Shown: positions 53,854 to 64,000 of the stretch, piece by piece
Position numbering within the stretch: the first letter of the stretch is position 1
Layout of the letters: each line of letters begins with the position of its first letter
From: Cordylochernes scorpioides
Lineage: Eukaryota; Arthropoda; Arachnida; Pseudoscorpiones; Chernetidae
NCBI GenBank assembly: GCA_030710605.1
Contig: CP092865.1
Span: 141,319,282-141,383,281, forward strand
DNA: 64,000 nt
Reading direction: 5' to 3'
Notes under the pieces: model-generated
Told to the model about the DNA's origin: nothing
Seen by the model: only the letters and a program-made list of their open reading frames with translations
Databases searched by the model: none
Program-made: the position numbers and the translations under genes

Positions 53854-55836
53854 TGTAGCGTAGAAATCAAGCCTTGAAATATCCTGAGATGTAAAAGTAT
53901 TTATTGATGACGTCACAGCGACGAGTCGACAATTATTAACAGGTCAGCCCACAAAACTATTTTCCGCTAGAGAATCTTAAGCAAGCAAGCAAAGAAATAT
54001 TTTAAAGATGATTTCACAAATACAGATTAATATATATTTTTATAATCTGTTGAATATTTTCATTGAATAATATTAAATTAAATAATAAAATATTTCTTCG
54101 TCACATAGCCTCCTCCTATAGAGAGCATCGACCCGATGCTCAACAGTAGACTTATGTCGTCAGTCTTAAGAACTAGTACTATGGCCAGGGATATTTTCAG
54201 GTGACTGCGGTGGATGTCTTCTTTCAGTTGAGATATCTTCTTCATGAGGACTTGGTAGGTCTATGTTTACGTCAAGGTAGCTTTTTCTCATTTCTACTGT
54301 GGTCGGCAAGGGGAGTTTTATAACTTTACGGCCTCCCCTCCAATGTGGTCTATCATCTAGTTTTAATGGCGGGGCGTCCAGCTAGATCTTCTAGCAGGTG
54401 AGAAATTTTGTCTGTTTCGACCGGTATATGGGGTAGGGCTTCGGTAGCGACTGAAATTTTTCCTCGATGATACATCGTTGGGTTCCTGAGATTCAGTTTG
54501 AGAGTTGTAGAATTCCATTGCGTCTTGCTTTCTTTGGAAATATTCATTTCTCCTTTCCTCATTGTGTCTCTTCCTGTCACGGCAATAGCGAACGACGTGA
54601 CCTGGGCGTCCGCAGTAGAAACAGATTGGCTTTCCCTCAGTTGTCCGCCATTCATTGGTGTCACATCTTCCTTGCTTTCGGTATTGAGGTTCAGGATGCG
54701 GTCATATCGTTTGGGCCTCGTATCTAGTATTTGAATCCGGCCTGGATGCTTGAGGGGGACTTATTGTAGGTTTTGATCTAGGTGCCAAGGTCTTTACAAT
54801 CTCTTCCCTCACTAAATCTTTAATGACAGCGATTTTAGGCTCCTCTTGAGGAAAGTCCAATGCTTGCTTTATCTCTTCACGAACAATTTTTCGGATCAGC
54901 GATGACAAATCTCCGTCATCCTGGTCACAGAGAGAGGCTACATTGGTAGACGCCCGTGCTTGGTTGGGGTAACTCGCCTACAACGGAGCGCTTCGACACG
55001 GCGACATTCTGTAATGAATTGCTCGGTGCTCTGTACATCCCTCGGTAGGAGTGCTTGATAAAGCTCCTCAGCTATCCCCTTCATGAGGTGGGAGATTTTA
55101 TCTTCCTCGCTCATTTGAGGATCAACCTCTTTGCAAAAGCACAGGACATCCTGGATGTAACATTCGGTACTTTCACCTTTTAATTGTGCCCGTGTTTTAA
55201 GTTTCTTCTCCGCTTGCAGTTTAGAATTTTCTTTTTTTCCGAACACATTCTCTAATTGAGATGTGAATTCCTTCCAAGTCTGTATGCTTTCTTCGTTGTT
55301 CTCAAACCATTTGAGAGTCAGTTCCAGACAGATAAAAATAAACTTTAGTAAGACAAAGGGTTTCGTCCCAATGGTTGTACTTTGCCACACGTGCATACCC
55401 TTTTAACCATTTTTGGAGATCTTCACCATCCTCCCCGGAGAAAATGGAAGGGTTCCTTGGCAGATGTTGAACAACGTAGTTGCTTACCTGAGTACCTTCC
55501 TTCTTTACATTCATAGAAGTTTCTTCTGGTTCAACAGAATCAATTTTTCTTTTATCTGGGTATCGGTCCAGTCTCTCCACCAGTTGTAGCGTAGAAATCA
55601 AGCCTTGAAATATCCTGAGATGTAAAAGTATTTATTGATGACGTCACAGCGACGAGTCGACAATTATTAACAGGTCAGCCCACAAAACTATTTTCCGCTA
55701 GAGAATCTTAAGCAAGCAAGCAAAGAAATATTTTAAAGATGATTTCACAAATACAGATTAATATATATTTTTATAATCTGTTGAATATTTTCATTGAATA
55801 ATATTAAATTAAATAATAAAATATTTCTTCGTCACA
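53854..55836 (-). mobile_element. gag-only LTR retrotransposon
   Basis: LTRs of 252 bp (53854-54105, 55585-55836) look identical, with ATAT on both sides. On the minus strand a polypurine tract (AGGAGGAGG) precedes the 3' LTR and CTGGTGGAGAG follows the 5' LTR as a primer-binding site. The interior (1.48 kb) codes only for gag, so replication would need another element's pol. Recent insertion by LTR identity. Confidence 0.9.
54353..55601 (-). pseudogene. gag of the gag-only element, frameshifted
   Basis: Four overlapping frames together give one gag. They start near 55601 (no ATG; open from inside the LTR, LVERLDRYPD). A capsid-like core follows, HLPRNPSIFSGEDGEDLQKW, then ENVFGKKENS...SEEDKISHLMKGI. 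Next come a basic/coiled segment (IRKIVREEIKQAL) and a zinc knuckle CFYCGRPGHVVRYC near 54565-54605. Three frameshifts separate them. The protein would form the particle and bind RNA. Related in layout to the gag at 18460 (same knuckle type, same LTR-spanning start). Confidence 0.8.
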
Positions 55837-55839
55837 ATA

Positions 55840-56448
55840 TTATTACAGGTGACGAAACTTGTAATTCACAATTTTGATCCAGAAACAAAACGGCAATCTA
55901 CTCTTTGGTGCTCTTCAAAATCACCTCCTCTTAAAGATGTTCATAGAGCTCGAAGTGTTGGAAACAAAAGGTCGCTTGTTTTTTTTTTTTTTTTTTAGAA
56001 AAAAGTGGTTTCATTGATATTGTGAAGTTAGAAGATTGAAAAACAGTTAATAGTGACTGGTAAACAACAAAATGCCTTCCAGCAGTATTTGAAAAAATCA
56101 AGCAAAGCAGACCAAGAGCTCAACTTAGAGAAATCCTTCTTCACCATGACAATGCAAGACCGCAAACCTCAGCCCAAACATTAGACTTTTTAGCCAATTC
56201 TGGTGTCCAATTAGTCACTTATCCACCATATTCACCAAATCTAGCACCTTGTGACTATTTTTTTATTTCCAAAATTAAGTTATTGTTGAAAGGGATAAAA
56301 TTTGATACTGATGATGAAGCACTGCAAGCCTTTATCAATGCCGTAAATTCCATCCCCGAAGATGACTGGTGTAAGTGCTTCGATAATTGGTTTTCACGGA
56401 TGAAATCTTGCATAGGTGCTGAGGGTGAATACTTTGAGAAACTCTGAA
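55840..56448 (+). pseudogene. mariner transposase, C-terminal part
   Basis: Begins at TGDET (first catalytic D), continues through several stops and frameshifts to LLHHDNARP (second D) and PPYSPNLAPCDYF (third D), with 34 residues between the last two, the mariner DD34D spacing. Ends YFEKL*. The usual His after NARP is Gln here. Heavily decayed compared with the LTR element inserted into it. Confidence 0.82.
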
Positions 56449-56534
56449 AATTTGAAAGTTGCAGCTTTAATAAAAATAAGTGATTGTAAAATCTTTTGGA
56501 GTGACCCTGATATATAGTGAATTATATATAAATA

Positions 56535-57058
56535 CTAGCCGAATGACCCGGGCAACGCCCGGGTTTTACCCGATTAAATGTTTTTATTTAAATACTATTC
56601 GTTACAATTATAAATTGGCGGCGTGGATGTCACTCTTGTGAAACGTCCCGCTCCAAACTTTGTGTCTGAGAAGCGATATTTTTATAGAAAGATGATCTGG
56701 CTTTTGTTTTCTGCTCGAATGAATGTTTTTCTGTTAGAATTTTGTTCCTGCGTACAAAATAATGAGCTGGTTTCACCCGTGGTCTCTGCTTTTTGGAATT
56801 TTTCCCGATATAATTTTGTATCTGATAATCTTACATGATACAGCAATATCGTCATCATCATTTTCTGACTAATAATATATAGTTTTAATAATTGATTTAT
56901 ATATTTTTTTAAAATAGCCTATCGTCTTCCCCGTATTTTTTTACCTATGTATGGAAATTTTGGTTTGAATTAGTGAACTACTGCGAATATGTATACCGGA
57001 CATACAAACCAACAAACAAACAAACAAACATACAAACATTCATTTATATATATATAGA
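56535..57058 (-). mobile_element. non-autonomous Helitron
   Basis: 524 bp; CTAG 3' end at 56535-56538 after a GGGCAACGCCC hairpin, 5' end TCTATATATATATAAATGAATG with repeated GTTTGTTTG. Inserted at A/T next to a related Helitron. Confidence 0.75.
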
Positions 57059-57402
57059 AGATATAATATAAATGAGTTTTAAAAATTGTAAAAAAAAAAT
57101 GCATCGGCCGGGAATCGAAACCTGGCCGCCCGCGTGGCAGGCGAGCATTCTACCACTGAACCACCGATGCTTTAAAAAATGGCCATATTTAGGTATTCAT
57201 TCCATTCCGGATTAGTCCGCGTAAAAAAAAGTTCTTCAAATGAAAAAAAGAAATAGCCAAAAATACTAATCAAAATGCAGCCGAAAATTTTCCTCAGGTT
57301 TATAAAAAGCGACATGCAAAATTTGGTACCAATTGGTTCAGTAGTTTTTGAGTTTATCGCGAAACAGACAGACAGACAGAAATTGACTTTTATATATATA
57401 GA
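57059..57402 (-). mobile_element. Helitron 5' part with tRNA-Gly
   Basis: Minus strand starts TCTATATATATAAAAGTC and matches 46106-46440 through the tRNA. Its 3' end is missing because the neighbouring Helitron lies there. Confidence 0.7.
57100..57170 (-). tRNA. tRNA-Gly (anticodon GCC), Helitron-borne
   Basis: Acceptor GCATCGG/CCGATGC paired, D arm GTGGTTCAGTGGTAG of normal form, anticodon loop CTGCCAC, T arm with one mismatch (CCAGGTTTCGATTCCCGG), T-run downstream. Best D arm of the three copies. Confidence 0.83.
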
Positions 57403-57474
57403 GAGATATAGAGATATATACGAGTATAGTGTATATAAGCTATAAGTAAAAATAATAATTATTAAAGAATTATT

Positions 57475-57827
57475 TTTCCGTCGTATCGTCTATAGGGACA
57501 TCGTCATCTTGGAGGGAAGTCTTGGCTTTGACACGGCGGTGGAATCCTGGAGCCAGTCTCTGACAATGTAGATCACAGCACCCATAGGCTCGAGGTCTTA
57601 ACGGCGATCTTCAGTTTGTCTTCCCTAATTTACCCGACATCTTCACCAAAATGTCATGTGGAAAATTAGGGAAGAACAACTTCGGGATGAGATAACAATT
57701 TATTTCAGGCAAGAACAAACTATGAGTGATAAACAAAAGATAAGCAAAAGAGGGAAGTGTACAAAGTATAACAAAATATAAACATAAAAAATAATACTCT
57801 GCTAAAATAATAAATACTTTTGTTACA
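57475..57827 (-). mobile_element. truncated TRIM element (one LTR plus leader)
   Basis: LTR 57652-57827 (176 bp, TG...CA on the minus strand, ATAT to its right) and the first ~175 bp of the interior, both reverse complements of 58072-58440. The other LTR is missing. Confidence 0.7.
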
Positions 57828-57837
57828 ATATAAACAC

Positions 57838-58015
57838 GTCAGTGAATGAGTGGGTAACACCCTCGATTCCCGACAGCCATGAACTGGGATCGAATCCTGT
57901 AGTGTACACTTTTTTCTGTGAAGAACCTGTTCATATTTCTCATGTAAATAACATAAGCTGGGTTGCTCTTTTTGAGTGGTACCTAATAAAGTTATTTTGG
58001 AATAATATAATTTAT
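57838..58015 (+). mobile_element. tRNA-derived SINE (family B)
   Basis: Head with B box GGGATCGAATCC and tail GGTTGCTC...GGTACCTAATAAAG, as at 11401. Lies between two opposing TRIM copies. Confidence 0.6.
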
Positions 58016-58071
58016 TATAATTGGTAAGCTTTCGAGTTTAAGAATTCTTCTACCGACATTCCATCCAATAT

Positions 58072-58740
58072 TGTAACAAAGTATTTATTATTTTAGCAGA
58101 GTATTCTTTTTTATGTTTATATTTTGCTACTCTGTACACTTCCCTCTTTTGATTATCTTTTGTTTATCATTCATAGTTTGTTCTTGCCTTAAATAAATTG
58201 TTGTCTCATCCCGAAGTTGATCTTCCCTAATTTTCCACATGACATTTTGGTGAAGATTTTCGGCAAATTAGGGAAGACAAACTGAAGATCGCGGTTAAGA
58301 CCTCGAGCCTATGGGTGCTGTGATCTACATTGTCAGAGACTGGCTCCAGGATTCCACCGCCGTGTCAAAGCCAAGACTTTCCTCCAAGATGACGATGTCC
58401 CTATAGACGATACGACGCAAAGCCGCTCTTCAGGCCGCAAGAAAAAGGACACAAAGGTACTAGGGACAAAGTTCCAAGACTTCGATGGAATCCTTGGCAG
58501 AAGCACGTCAGTTCCATGTCAGTAACTACAATAGCTGTGGGTCACAGCTCCCATAGGGAAGGCGCTATGTAACAAAGTATTTATTATTTTAGCAAAGTAT
58601 TTTTTTTTTATTTTTATATTTTTCTATACTCTGTATACTTCCCTCTTTTGCTTATTTTTTTATCACTCATAGTTTGTTCTTGCCTGAAATTAATTGTTGT
58701 CTGATCCCGAAGTTGGTCTTCCCTAATTTTCCACGTGGCA
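58072..58740 (+). mobile_element. TRIM element (miniature LTR retrotransposon)
   Basis: Two 173-bp LTRs (58072-58244, 58568-58740), TG...CA, ATAT target duplication, interior of 323 bp with TGGTGAAGATTTTCGG as primer-binding site and a GGGAAGG stretch near the 3' LTR. No ORF. Its LTR is a shortened form of the solo LTR at 9890-10320. Confidence 0.85.
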
Positions 58741-59153
58741 ATATATATACATTTAAAATAGATATTTATACACAGCCCGCGACTGGATTTAAGCTCATCA
58801 GACCCGCTTTGAATATTGTTTTTATAGAATTTACTTCAATAGTTTACTGATACTTTGATACCAAACATCTTGCTTTTACCATCACTGTTGTAGTTTAAAA
58901 TATGTTAATCAATAATAACCTTCTCATCTTTTAATACGGATAAACTGCGAGGTCAAATTTTTCTATTTCAACTTGAAAGTTCGCCAATTTGAATGAATTA
59001 TAAAAGAAACCTTTTCCTGAGAGATTAATTAAGTATGTGAAATAATTTTCTGCAATTTCAAACACGATTGAATACACATTTTTCTGTTAGACATCTATGA
59101 ACTTTTATAATTTTTATAATTAATATTTATTCAGAATAATCACAAATATCCTT
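58741..59153. other. no recognisable feature
   Basis: AT-rich spacer ending in one copy (ACAAATATCCTT, 59142-59153) of a 12-bp target duplication. Confidence 0.5.
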
Positions 59154-59357
59154 ATGATGCATTAGCGCGCCATCTGTAATCAAAATTGGAAACTATTATA
59201 GACGCGTATGATTCTTTTTAAAAATAAACAATTTATACTGTCCTTATTGCAATGGAAATTTGCCTTCCCAATAATTTTTCCATTGCAGTAAGGGCAGTAG
59301 AAATTGTTTATTTTTAAAAAGAATCATACGCGTCTATAATAGTTTCCAATTTTGATT
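59154..59357 (-). mobile_element. 204-bp palindromic hammerhead-element derivative
   Basis: Starts with the complement of the family 3' terminus (ATGATGCATTAGCGCGCC), then two ~85-bp inverted arms (GTATAGACGCG-type and CTGTCC-type words) with the ribozyme core deleted. Flanked by ACAAATATCCTT and ACAAATATACTT (59358-59369), a 12-bp duplication with one mismatch. Confidence 0.75.
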
Positions 59358-59671
59358 ACAAATATACTTGTTCTATTTCTGTATTACTCAGGTTTCAGTG
59401 ACTTTATTTCACGTCTTTTATATCAAATTATCAGTAAGCCCACATATTTTCTAACCAGAAAAATCGAATATGGAACTCTTGGCGTGAGGATAATGATCTA
59501 TAGAGGAAAATATCACTTATACGGTCAAAATAGACGTCAGAACTAGACGCCATCTCTGAGGGCTTCTCAGTATTCTAAAGATTGTGTTGTGGCTTTGTCA
59601 CCGACCTGAAACCTCTAGTTTGCGGAGAGGGTCAATAGATGGTTCTGTGGTTCGGTAAACCTTCATATATA
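59358..59671. other. no recognisable feature
   Basis: A 64-aa frame at 59352-59546 resembles nothing known. Confidence 0.45.
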
Positions 59672-60310
59672 TGTGATATCTTGGGACCTCTGGGACCAGT
59701 GTTACCTGATGCTAGACGAACCTCGATGTCACCTCAACCGTGCAGTCGTGGTGGAAGGCGACACAGCTGGGCCAAAGGTGAAATAAACAAACAGATATTC
59801 CACTAAGAAGCGTCTGAACGTCAAGAAGGAATGAGACGAGGAGGTTTCAGGCAGGAAAGGATTGATATACCTTTATAGGAGCGGCCTGTGCGGACTGGGA
59901 CTGAAACGAAGACTGACCGATGACTAACTAACTGAGGCTTGGGGCCTCCTTTTATAGCTGCTGGGTCCAAGCAGGTCACTGCCCTTTTCTGGCGTAAACA
60001 GGGGGTAGGGGGGAAGTTACATCATCCAGGAGGGTCACGACCTCGTAAAACTTGGAATGGGCTCGATAGGCCTACTTTCTTATTCTCACTTAGGCCTGAT
60101 TAGTTTTAACCTTAATTTTTTTCTGTTATTCTCCATTCCTTCAATCTGTACAGTTGCTATACTTTATTAGAGTCTTACGCGGTACAGAATGATATTATGT
60201 GATGCTTTCTATTTGCAGTAAATAACAAGTTATATACAGTCACGTGGTGGAACATGTGGTAGTAGATATCTGGATTATTTACAACAATTCCATGGTCTTA
60301 AATCATCACA
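59672..60310 (-). repeat. solo LTR (reverse copy of 10537-11162)
   Basis: 639 bp from TGTGATATC to ATCATCACA in AT-rich flanks. Minus-strand TATAAAAGGAGG near 59955 and the G-rich run near 60003 match the promoter and C run of the plus copies; the sequence has drifted more. Confidence 0.7.
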
Positions 60311-60662
60311 TATATATATTTAAAAAAAATTGTGTTTTCAACTAGGTTGCTCTTTTTGAGCGGCACTTAAGTGATTTTGGAACAAGGAATTAGTGTTTTC
60401 ATTTTTGATGTATATAGTTGTTTATTTGTTTTGCATATTTTTCATTTATAAATTAATCTCATAATTCAGTCTATGAAAATAAAAATATTGGACTGGTGAC
60501 CAAAACAAACTGTAAATAGATGGCTTAATGTTATAGAGTTATGAGATATACTTGTTTGTGATTATATATAAAAAAATGTGATGTTTATGTAATTTTGATC
60601 TTAATTGAATAAAATATATAAAATTTAAATGTGTTTTAACTATTAATGACAAGCACAAAACA
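60311..60662 (+). repeat. probable 5' LTR region of the Mag-like element
   Basis: Ends ...AAAACA and is followed by AC-TGGTGACGAGG (60665), a primer-binding site of the kind seen in Mag-type elements. The 5' boundary is unclear (a TG near 60331 is possible), because the 3' LTR lies outside the window. A SINE-B tail-like phrase is at 60345-60380. Confidence 0.45.
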
Positions 60663-60747
60663 ACTGGTGACGAGGAAAAGCGAATTTTGTAAAGAACAAA
60701 GAAATTGATTTGGGAGAAGAAATTATACTTCAAATAGGTCTTCAGGT

Positions 60748-61877
60748 ATGTTTGAGAAATTTGATGAGAATTTAGAAAATGTGGAAAATTATATATATCG
60801 CTTAAAACAATTTATGTTAATTTCTAAAAAAAAGGAAGATTTTAAGACGCCATTTCTTATTTCAAGTATAGGCCCTAAATATTTTAGTATCTTGCGAAAT
60901 TTAGTTTTTCCATTGGAAGTTGCTCAAGTTCCTTTTGATAAATTATGTACGATCTTATTAAAACCTTTTAATCCAAAAACTAATATAATATATGAAAGAT
61001 TCATACTTCAGAAAATGGATCAAAAGTCTGGAGAAACTATTTCAAAATATATGATACGCCTAAAAGACCAAGCTCAAAAGTGTTCTTTTGGAGATTTTTT
61101 ACAAGAATCCTTACGTGACAGATTTGTTGCTGGCATCATTGATTCATCTACCCAAAAGAAACTCCTACAAGAAGAAAACTAACTTTTGATGGTGCAGTGG
61201 ACATAGCTCTGTCTGCGGAATCAGCGGATAATGAGCTACATAATATCAAAGGATCCGAAAATGCCCATCAGTCCCCACAGTATCTTCACGCCATTAATAA
61301 TACCTGTAAACACTGTGGTAAGACTAATCATCTTCATTATAATTGTTTCTTTAAATCTGCTACTTGTAGAGTTTGTGGTAAATTAGGTCATATTTCCACA
61401 ATATTTTATAAAAAAGACAGGTCTGACCATAATTTGCCCATAAATTCTAAAAATAATTTTAATAAATTCAAGTCGCACCCTAATGTTAATAATCCTTCAA
61501 ATTCTCAAAATAGTTTGTCATTGTATAATATAAATTTACATCCTCCTTTGACTGAAACTGTGTATGTGAATGAGATTGAACTTTTGGCTGAAATTGATAC
61601 TGGTGCAGCCATTACTACTTTAACTAAATGTGTTTACTTTAAATATTTTAAAAATATTGAATTAAACAAATGTGATACCATCTTAACAGGCTATAGTGGT
61701 TCTAAAATACCTATTTTAGGCAAGGCTAAATTTGATATAAAATTTAGAAATGTTTCTAGGGTGATTGAGATACTCATAACTGATTTAAAATTCTCAAAAT
61801 TTCTTTTGGGAAGAGATTTCCTTAGTTTTTTGATATTTCTTTCAATTCTTTACATAAATTGGACTCTTTTAATGTAG
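60748..61877 (+). pseudogene. Mag-like Gypsy gag, nucleocapsid and protease
   Basis: Frame 1 (60748-61182) is a compact gag core (KFDENLENVENYIYRLKQF... RFVAGI), ending at a stop created by a one-base shift near 61180. Frame 2 (to 61877) contains a first zinc knuckle CKHCGKTNHLHYNC, a second CRVCGKLGHI whose last Cys is Phe, then the protease DTGA (near 61599) with FLLGRDFL. A second shift near 61830 separates the protease from RT. The proteins would form the particle and mature it. Clearly a different clade from the element at 18215. Confidence 0.85.
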
Positions 61878-63139
61878 AGTCACTTATAAATGATTATAAA
61901 TCCATTTTTGAATACAAATCTGGCCCTATTAAAGGTATCAAATGCCATCTTGATGTGAAGGCTGACTTTATCCCAAAATTTTACAAATTCAGACAAGTTC
62001 CTTTTGCCTTAAAACAACTGGTGGAAGATGAAATTGATAAATTGGTTGATTTGAATATTTTGTCTCCTATAGATAGAAGTGATTGTGCTTCACCACTTGT
62101 TTGTGTTGCAAAACCAGATGGCCAAGTTAGACTTTGCGCTGATTTTAAAAAGAGTTTAAATCCTTACTTAGAGGATGTTAAATATCCTATCCCTAACATT
62201 GATTCAGTCTTAAGTAATTTTCAAGGAAAGAAATTATTTACTAAATTAGATTTGTCAAAGGCTTACCATCAAATTGAGATGGATGATATTTCAAAAAAGT
62301 ATTTGGTTGTCTCCACTCACAAAGGTTTATATAAATATAATAGTTTGGCTTTTGGTATAAAGACTGCTTCTGAAATATTTCAGAAGACAATGGAATCCTT
62401 CTTCTCGGGAATCAATGATGTTTACATTTATTTTGATGATATTCTTATTGCATCAGAGGATTTGGAAAACCATTTAGATATTCTTAAGAGAACATTTAAT
62501 ATTATTAAAGAAAATAATTTTACGATAAACAAAAATAAGTGCTTGTTTGTTAAAAATGAGATTGAATATCTTGGACATAAAATTAATGGATTTGGTATAT
62601 ACCCCTTGAAAGACAAGCTAGCTTGCATAAAGAATTGTCCAGTTCCTAAGAATATAACTGAATTAAAAAGCTTCCTTGGATTTTTGTCATTTTATAGTAA
62701 TTTTTTACCAAATCTTTCAGATTTAGCATATCCTTTATACAACCTATTAAAAAAGAATGTGAAATGGTCTTGGAATGTTGAGACAGATGGATCTTTCAAT
62801 TCCTGTAAAAATGCTTTAGATGAGACCTCATGTTTATCGCATTATTCCCTAAATTTGCCTTTGATTCTTTCTTGTGATGCAAGTCAGGTGGGAATAGGAG
62901 CAACCCTTTCACATTTGAAGGATGGGGAGGTGTGTTTCATTTCCAGAACTTTAAATGTTCATGAAAGAAAATATTCTCAAGTTGAAAGAGAAGGACTTGC
63001 AATTGTTTTTGCAGTAAATAAATTTAAAAAATACCTTTTTGGTAGGAAATTCACCATTTATACTGATCACAAGCCCTTAATAACTATTTTTGGAGATAAA
63101 ATAAATTTGCCTCCACTCATTGCAAATAGACTTCATTGA
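61859..63139 (+). pseudogene. Mag-like Gypsy reverse transcriptase and RNase H
   Basis: 426 codons. RT motifs in order: ILSPIDRSDCASPLVCVAK, VRLCADFK, FTKLDLSKAYHQIE, LAFGIKTASEIFQ and YFDD at residues 191-194 (Phe in place of the usual Val or Leu), followed by LGHKINGFGI. The RNase H domain has SCDASQVGIGATLS, VEREGLAIVFAVNKFK and YTDHKPL. It stops at TGA 63137-63139, where the family normally has Arg before WAL; a CGA-to-TGA change would explain it. The frame continues past the stop. Confidence 0.9.
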
Positions 63140-64000
63140 TGGGCTCTAACTCTTTCAAATTTTAATTTTGAAATTAAGTATAAAAAAGGAAAGGATAATA
63201 TCATTCCAGATTTCCTTTCTAGATTTCCAGAGTTTCAAAAGAATAGTTTGGAATATAATGATGGGAGTGGTGAAATTTTACTCTTAAATACTTCCATCAT
63301 TGACCATGTTCATGTGGCTCATGAAACACATTTAGACAGAACTTTATTCAAATTGTATGAAATTATTGAGACAGGAGAGTTACCCTCAAGTCCCAATGAT
63401 GATCTCATTCCTTATTTAAAAAGGATTGATGACTTCACCATTCTCCAAAAATGTATTTTTCTTGAGAATAGAATGGTTATTCCAAAAGGTCTACATGAAA
63501 AGGTACTTCAATTATTACATGAGAGCCATGCAGGGACTAATAAAATGAAAATGATGGCTCGTTCATCTATTTGGTGGCCTGGCATGGACTCTTCAATAGA
63601 AATAATTACAAAAATTTGTAGTACTTGTCTTTCTAATGAAAGTTTGCCTCATCAAAGGACCGAGAGTTGGCCTAAATACGCAGGACCATGGAGGATGGTT
63701 CACATGGACTATTTCAATTTCAAAAAAAGACTGTTTTTACTAGCAGTAGATTCATTCTCTTCATGGGTTGAAGTTTCTGAAGTACCATCTACCAGTGCAT
63801 ATTTTTGTATAAATTTTATGAGAAATTGTATTGCTCGTTACGGATTTCCACAAGTAGTGGTTTCTGATAATGGTCCTCCTTTCTTTAGTAGTGACTTTGG
63901 TGATTTTTTGTCTAAGAATGGCATATCCCATGTGACATCTCCCCCATATCACCCAAAATCGAATGGACAGGCAGAAGTCTCTGTAAGAGAGGTAAAGAAA
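63140..64000 (+). CDS. Mag-like Gypsy integrase, cut by window edge
   Basis: Same frame as the RT, open to the end of the window. It begins with the tether region ending DFLSRFPEFQ. The zinc-finger H-H-C-C is around HESHAGTNKM...ICSTC. The catalytic core has D in MVHMDYF, D in SDNGPPFFS and E in NGQAEVSVRE. It would insert the element cDNA. Only the nonsense codon upstream separates it from RT. Confidence 0.9.

Larger units (their letters stand above)
53197..56510 (+). mobile_element. mariner transposon split by an LTR element
   Basis: Inverted ends CAAGGATCACTCTAAAAGG (left, after TA) and the complement of TCAGGGTCACTCCAAAAGA (right, before TA). The transposase gene is present in two parts either side of the insertion 53854-55836. 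Confidence 0.85.

Overview
This is an AT-rich, gene-poor stretch of an animal nuclear genome, almost certainly an arthropod. The mix of Tc1 and mariner transposons, Mag-like and other Gypsy LTR elements, Penelope-like elements, Helitrons and tRNA-derived SINEs fits best, and a chelicerate is my guess. I see no host protein-coding gene, rRNA or CRISPR array. The coding capacity I can support belongs to transposable elements. The only canonical RNA genes are three tRNA-Gly(GCC) copies carried inside Helitrons.

Layout. Bases 1-4917 hold solo LTRs, SINEs, MITEs and fragments of a ribozyme-like element. Bases 4918-26991 (copy 1) and 27092-52322 (copy 2) are two versions of the same unit, separated by exactly 100 N. 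This is the pattern expected when two haplotype contigs overlap by about 22 kb and were placed end to end. The versions differ mainly by mobile-element insertions and repeat-array length. Copy 1 alone has a Penelope-like insertion, an intact Tc1, a solo LTR and a 5.3-kb Gypsy element whose RT core is inverted. Copy 2 alone has a 5-kb low-coding LTR element, two solo LTRs, a nest of Helitrons, a second Tc1 and an expanded 37-bp minisatellite. From 52.3 kb onward come a foldback repeat, a decayed mariner split by a gag-only LTR element, more Helitrons, a TRIM element, SINEs and a Mag-like Gypsy element that runs off the right edge.

Most interesting signal. A short element present in about 18 whole or partial copies carries every conserved residue of a hammerhead ribozyme (CUGAUGA, GAAA, NUH). 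All three helices lie directly against that core, but the strand order is not one of the three known circular permutations. The NUH strand comes first, then the GAAA strand, then the CUGAUGA strand. The fold would therefore be two adjacent hairpins whose loops pair twice, a pseudoknotted hammerhead. Several copies differ by changes that keep pairing in stems I, II and III. The same element inserts with roughly 12-bp target duplications and often as large palindromes, which suggests a non-autonomous retroelement, perhaps Penelope-like. Separate, more conventional type-I hammerhead relics lie head to head in an inverted repeat at 26.2 and 51.6 kb.

All calls come from reading sequence by eye. 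Family names rest on protein motifs, terminal repeats and target duplications. I could not run alignments, folding or database searches.
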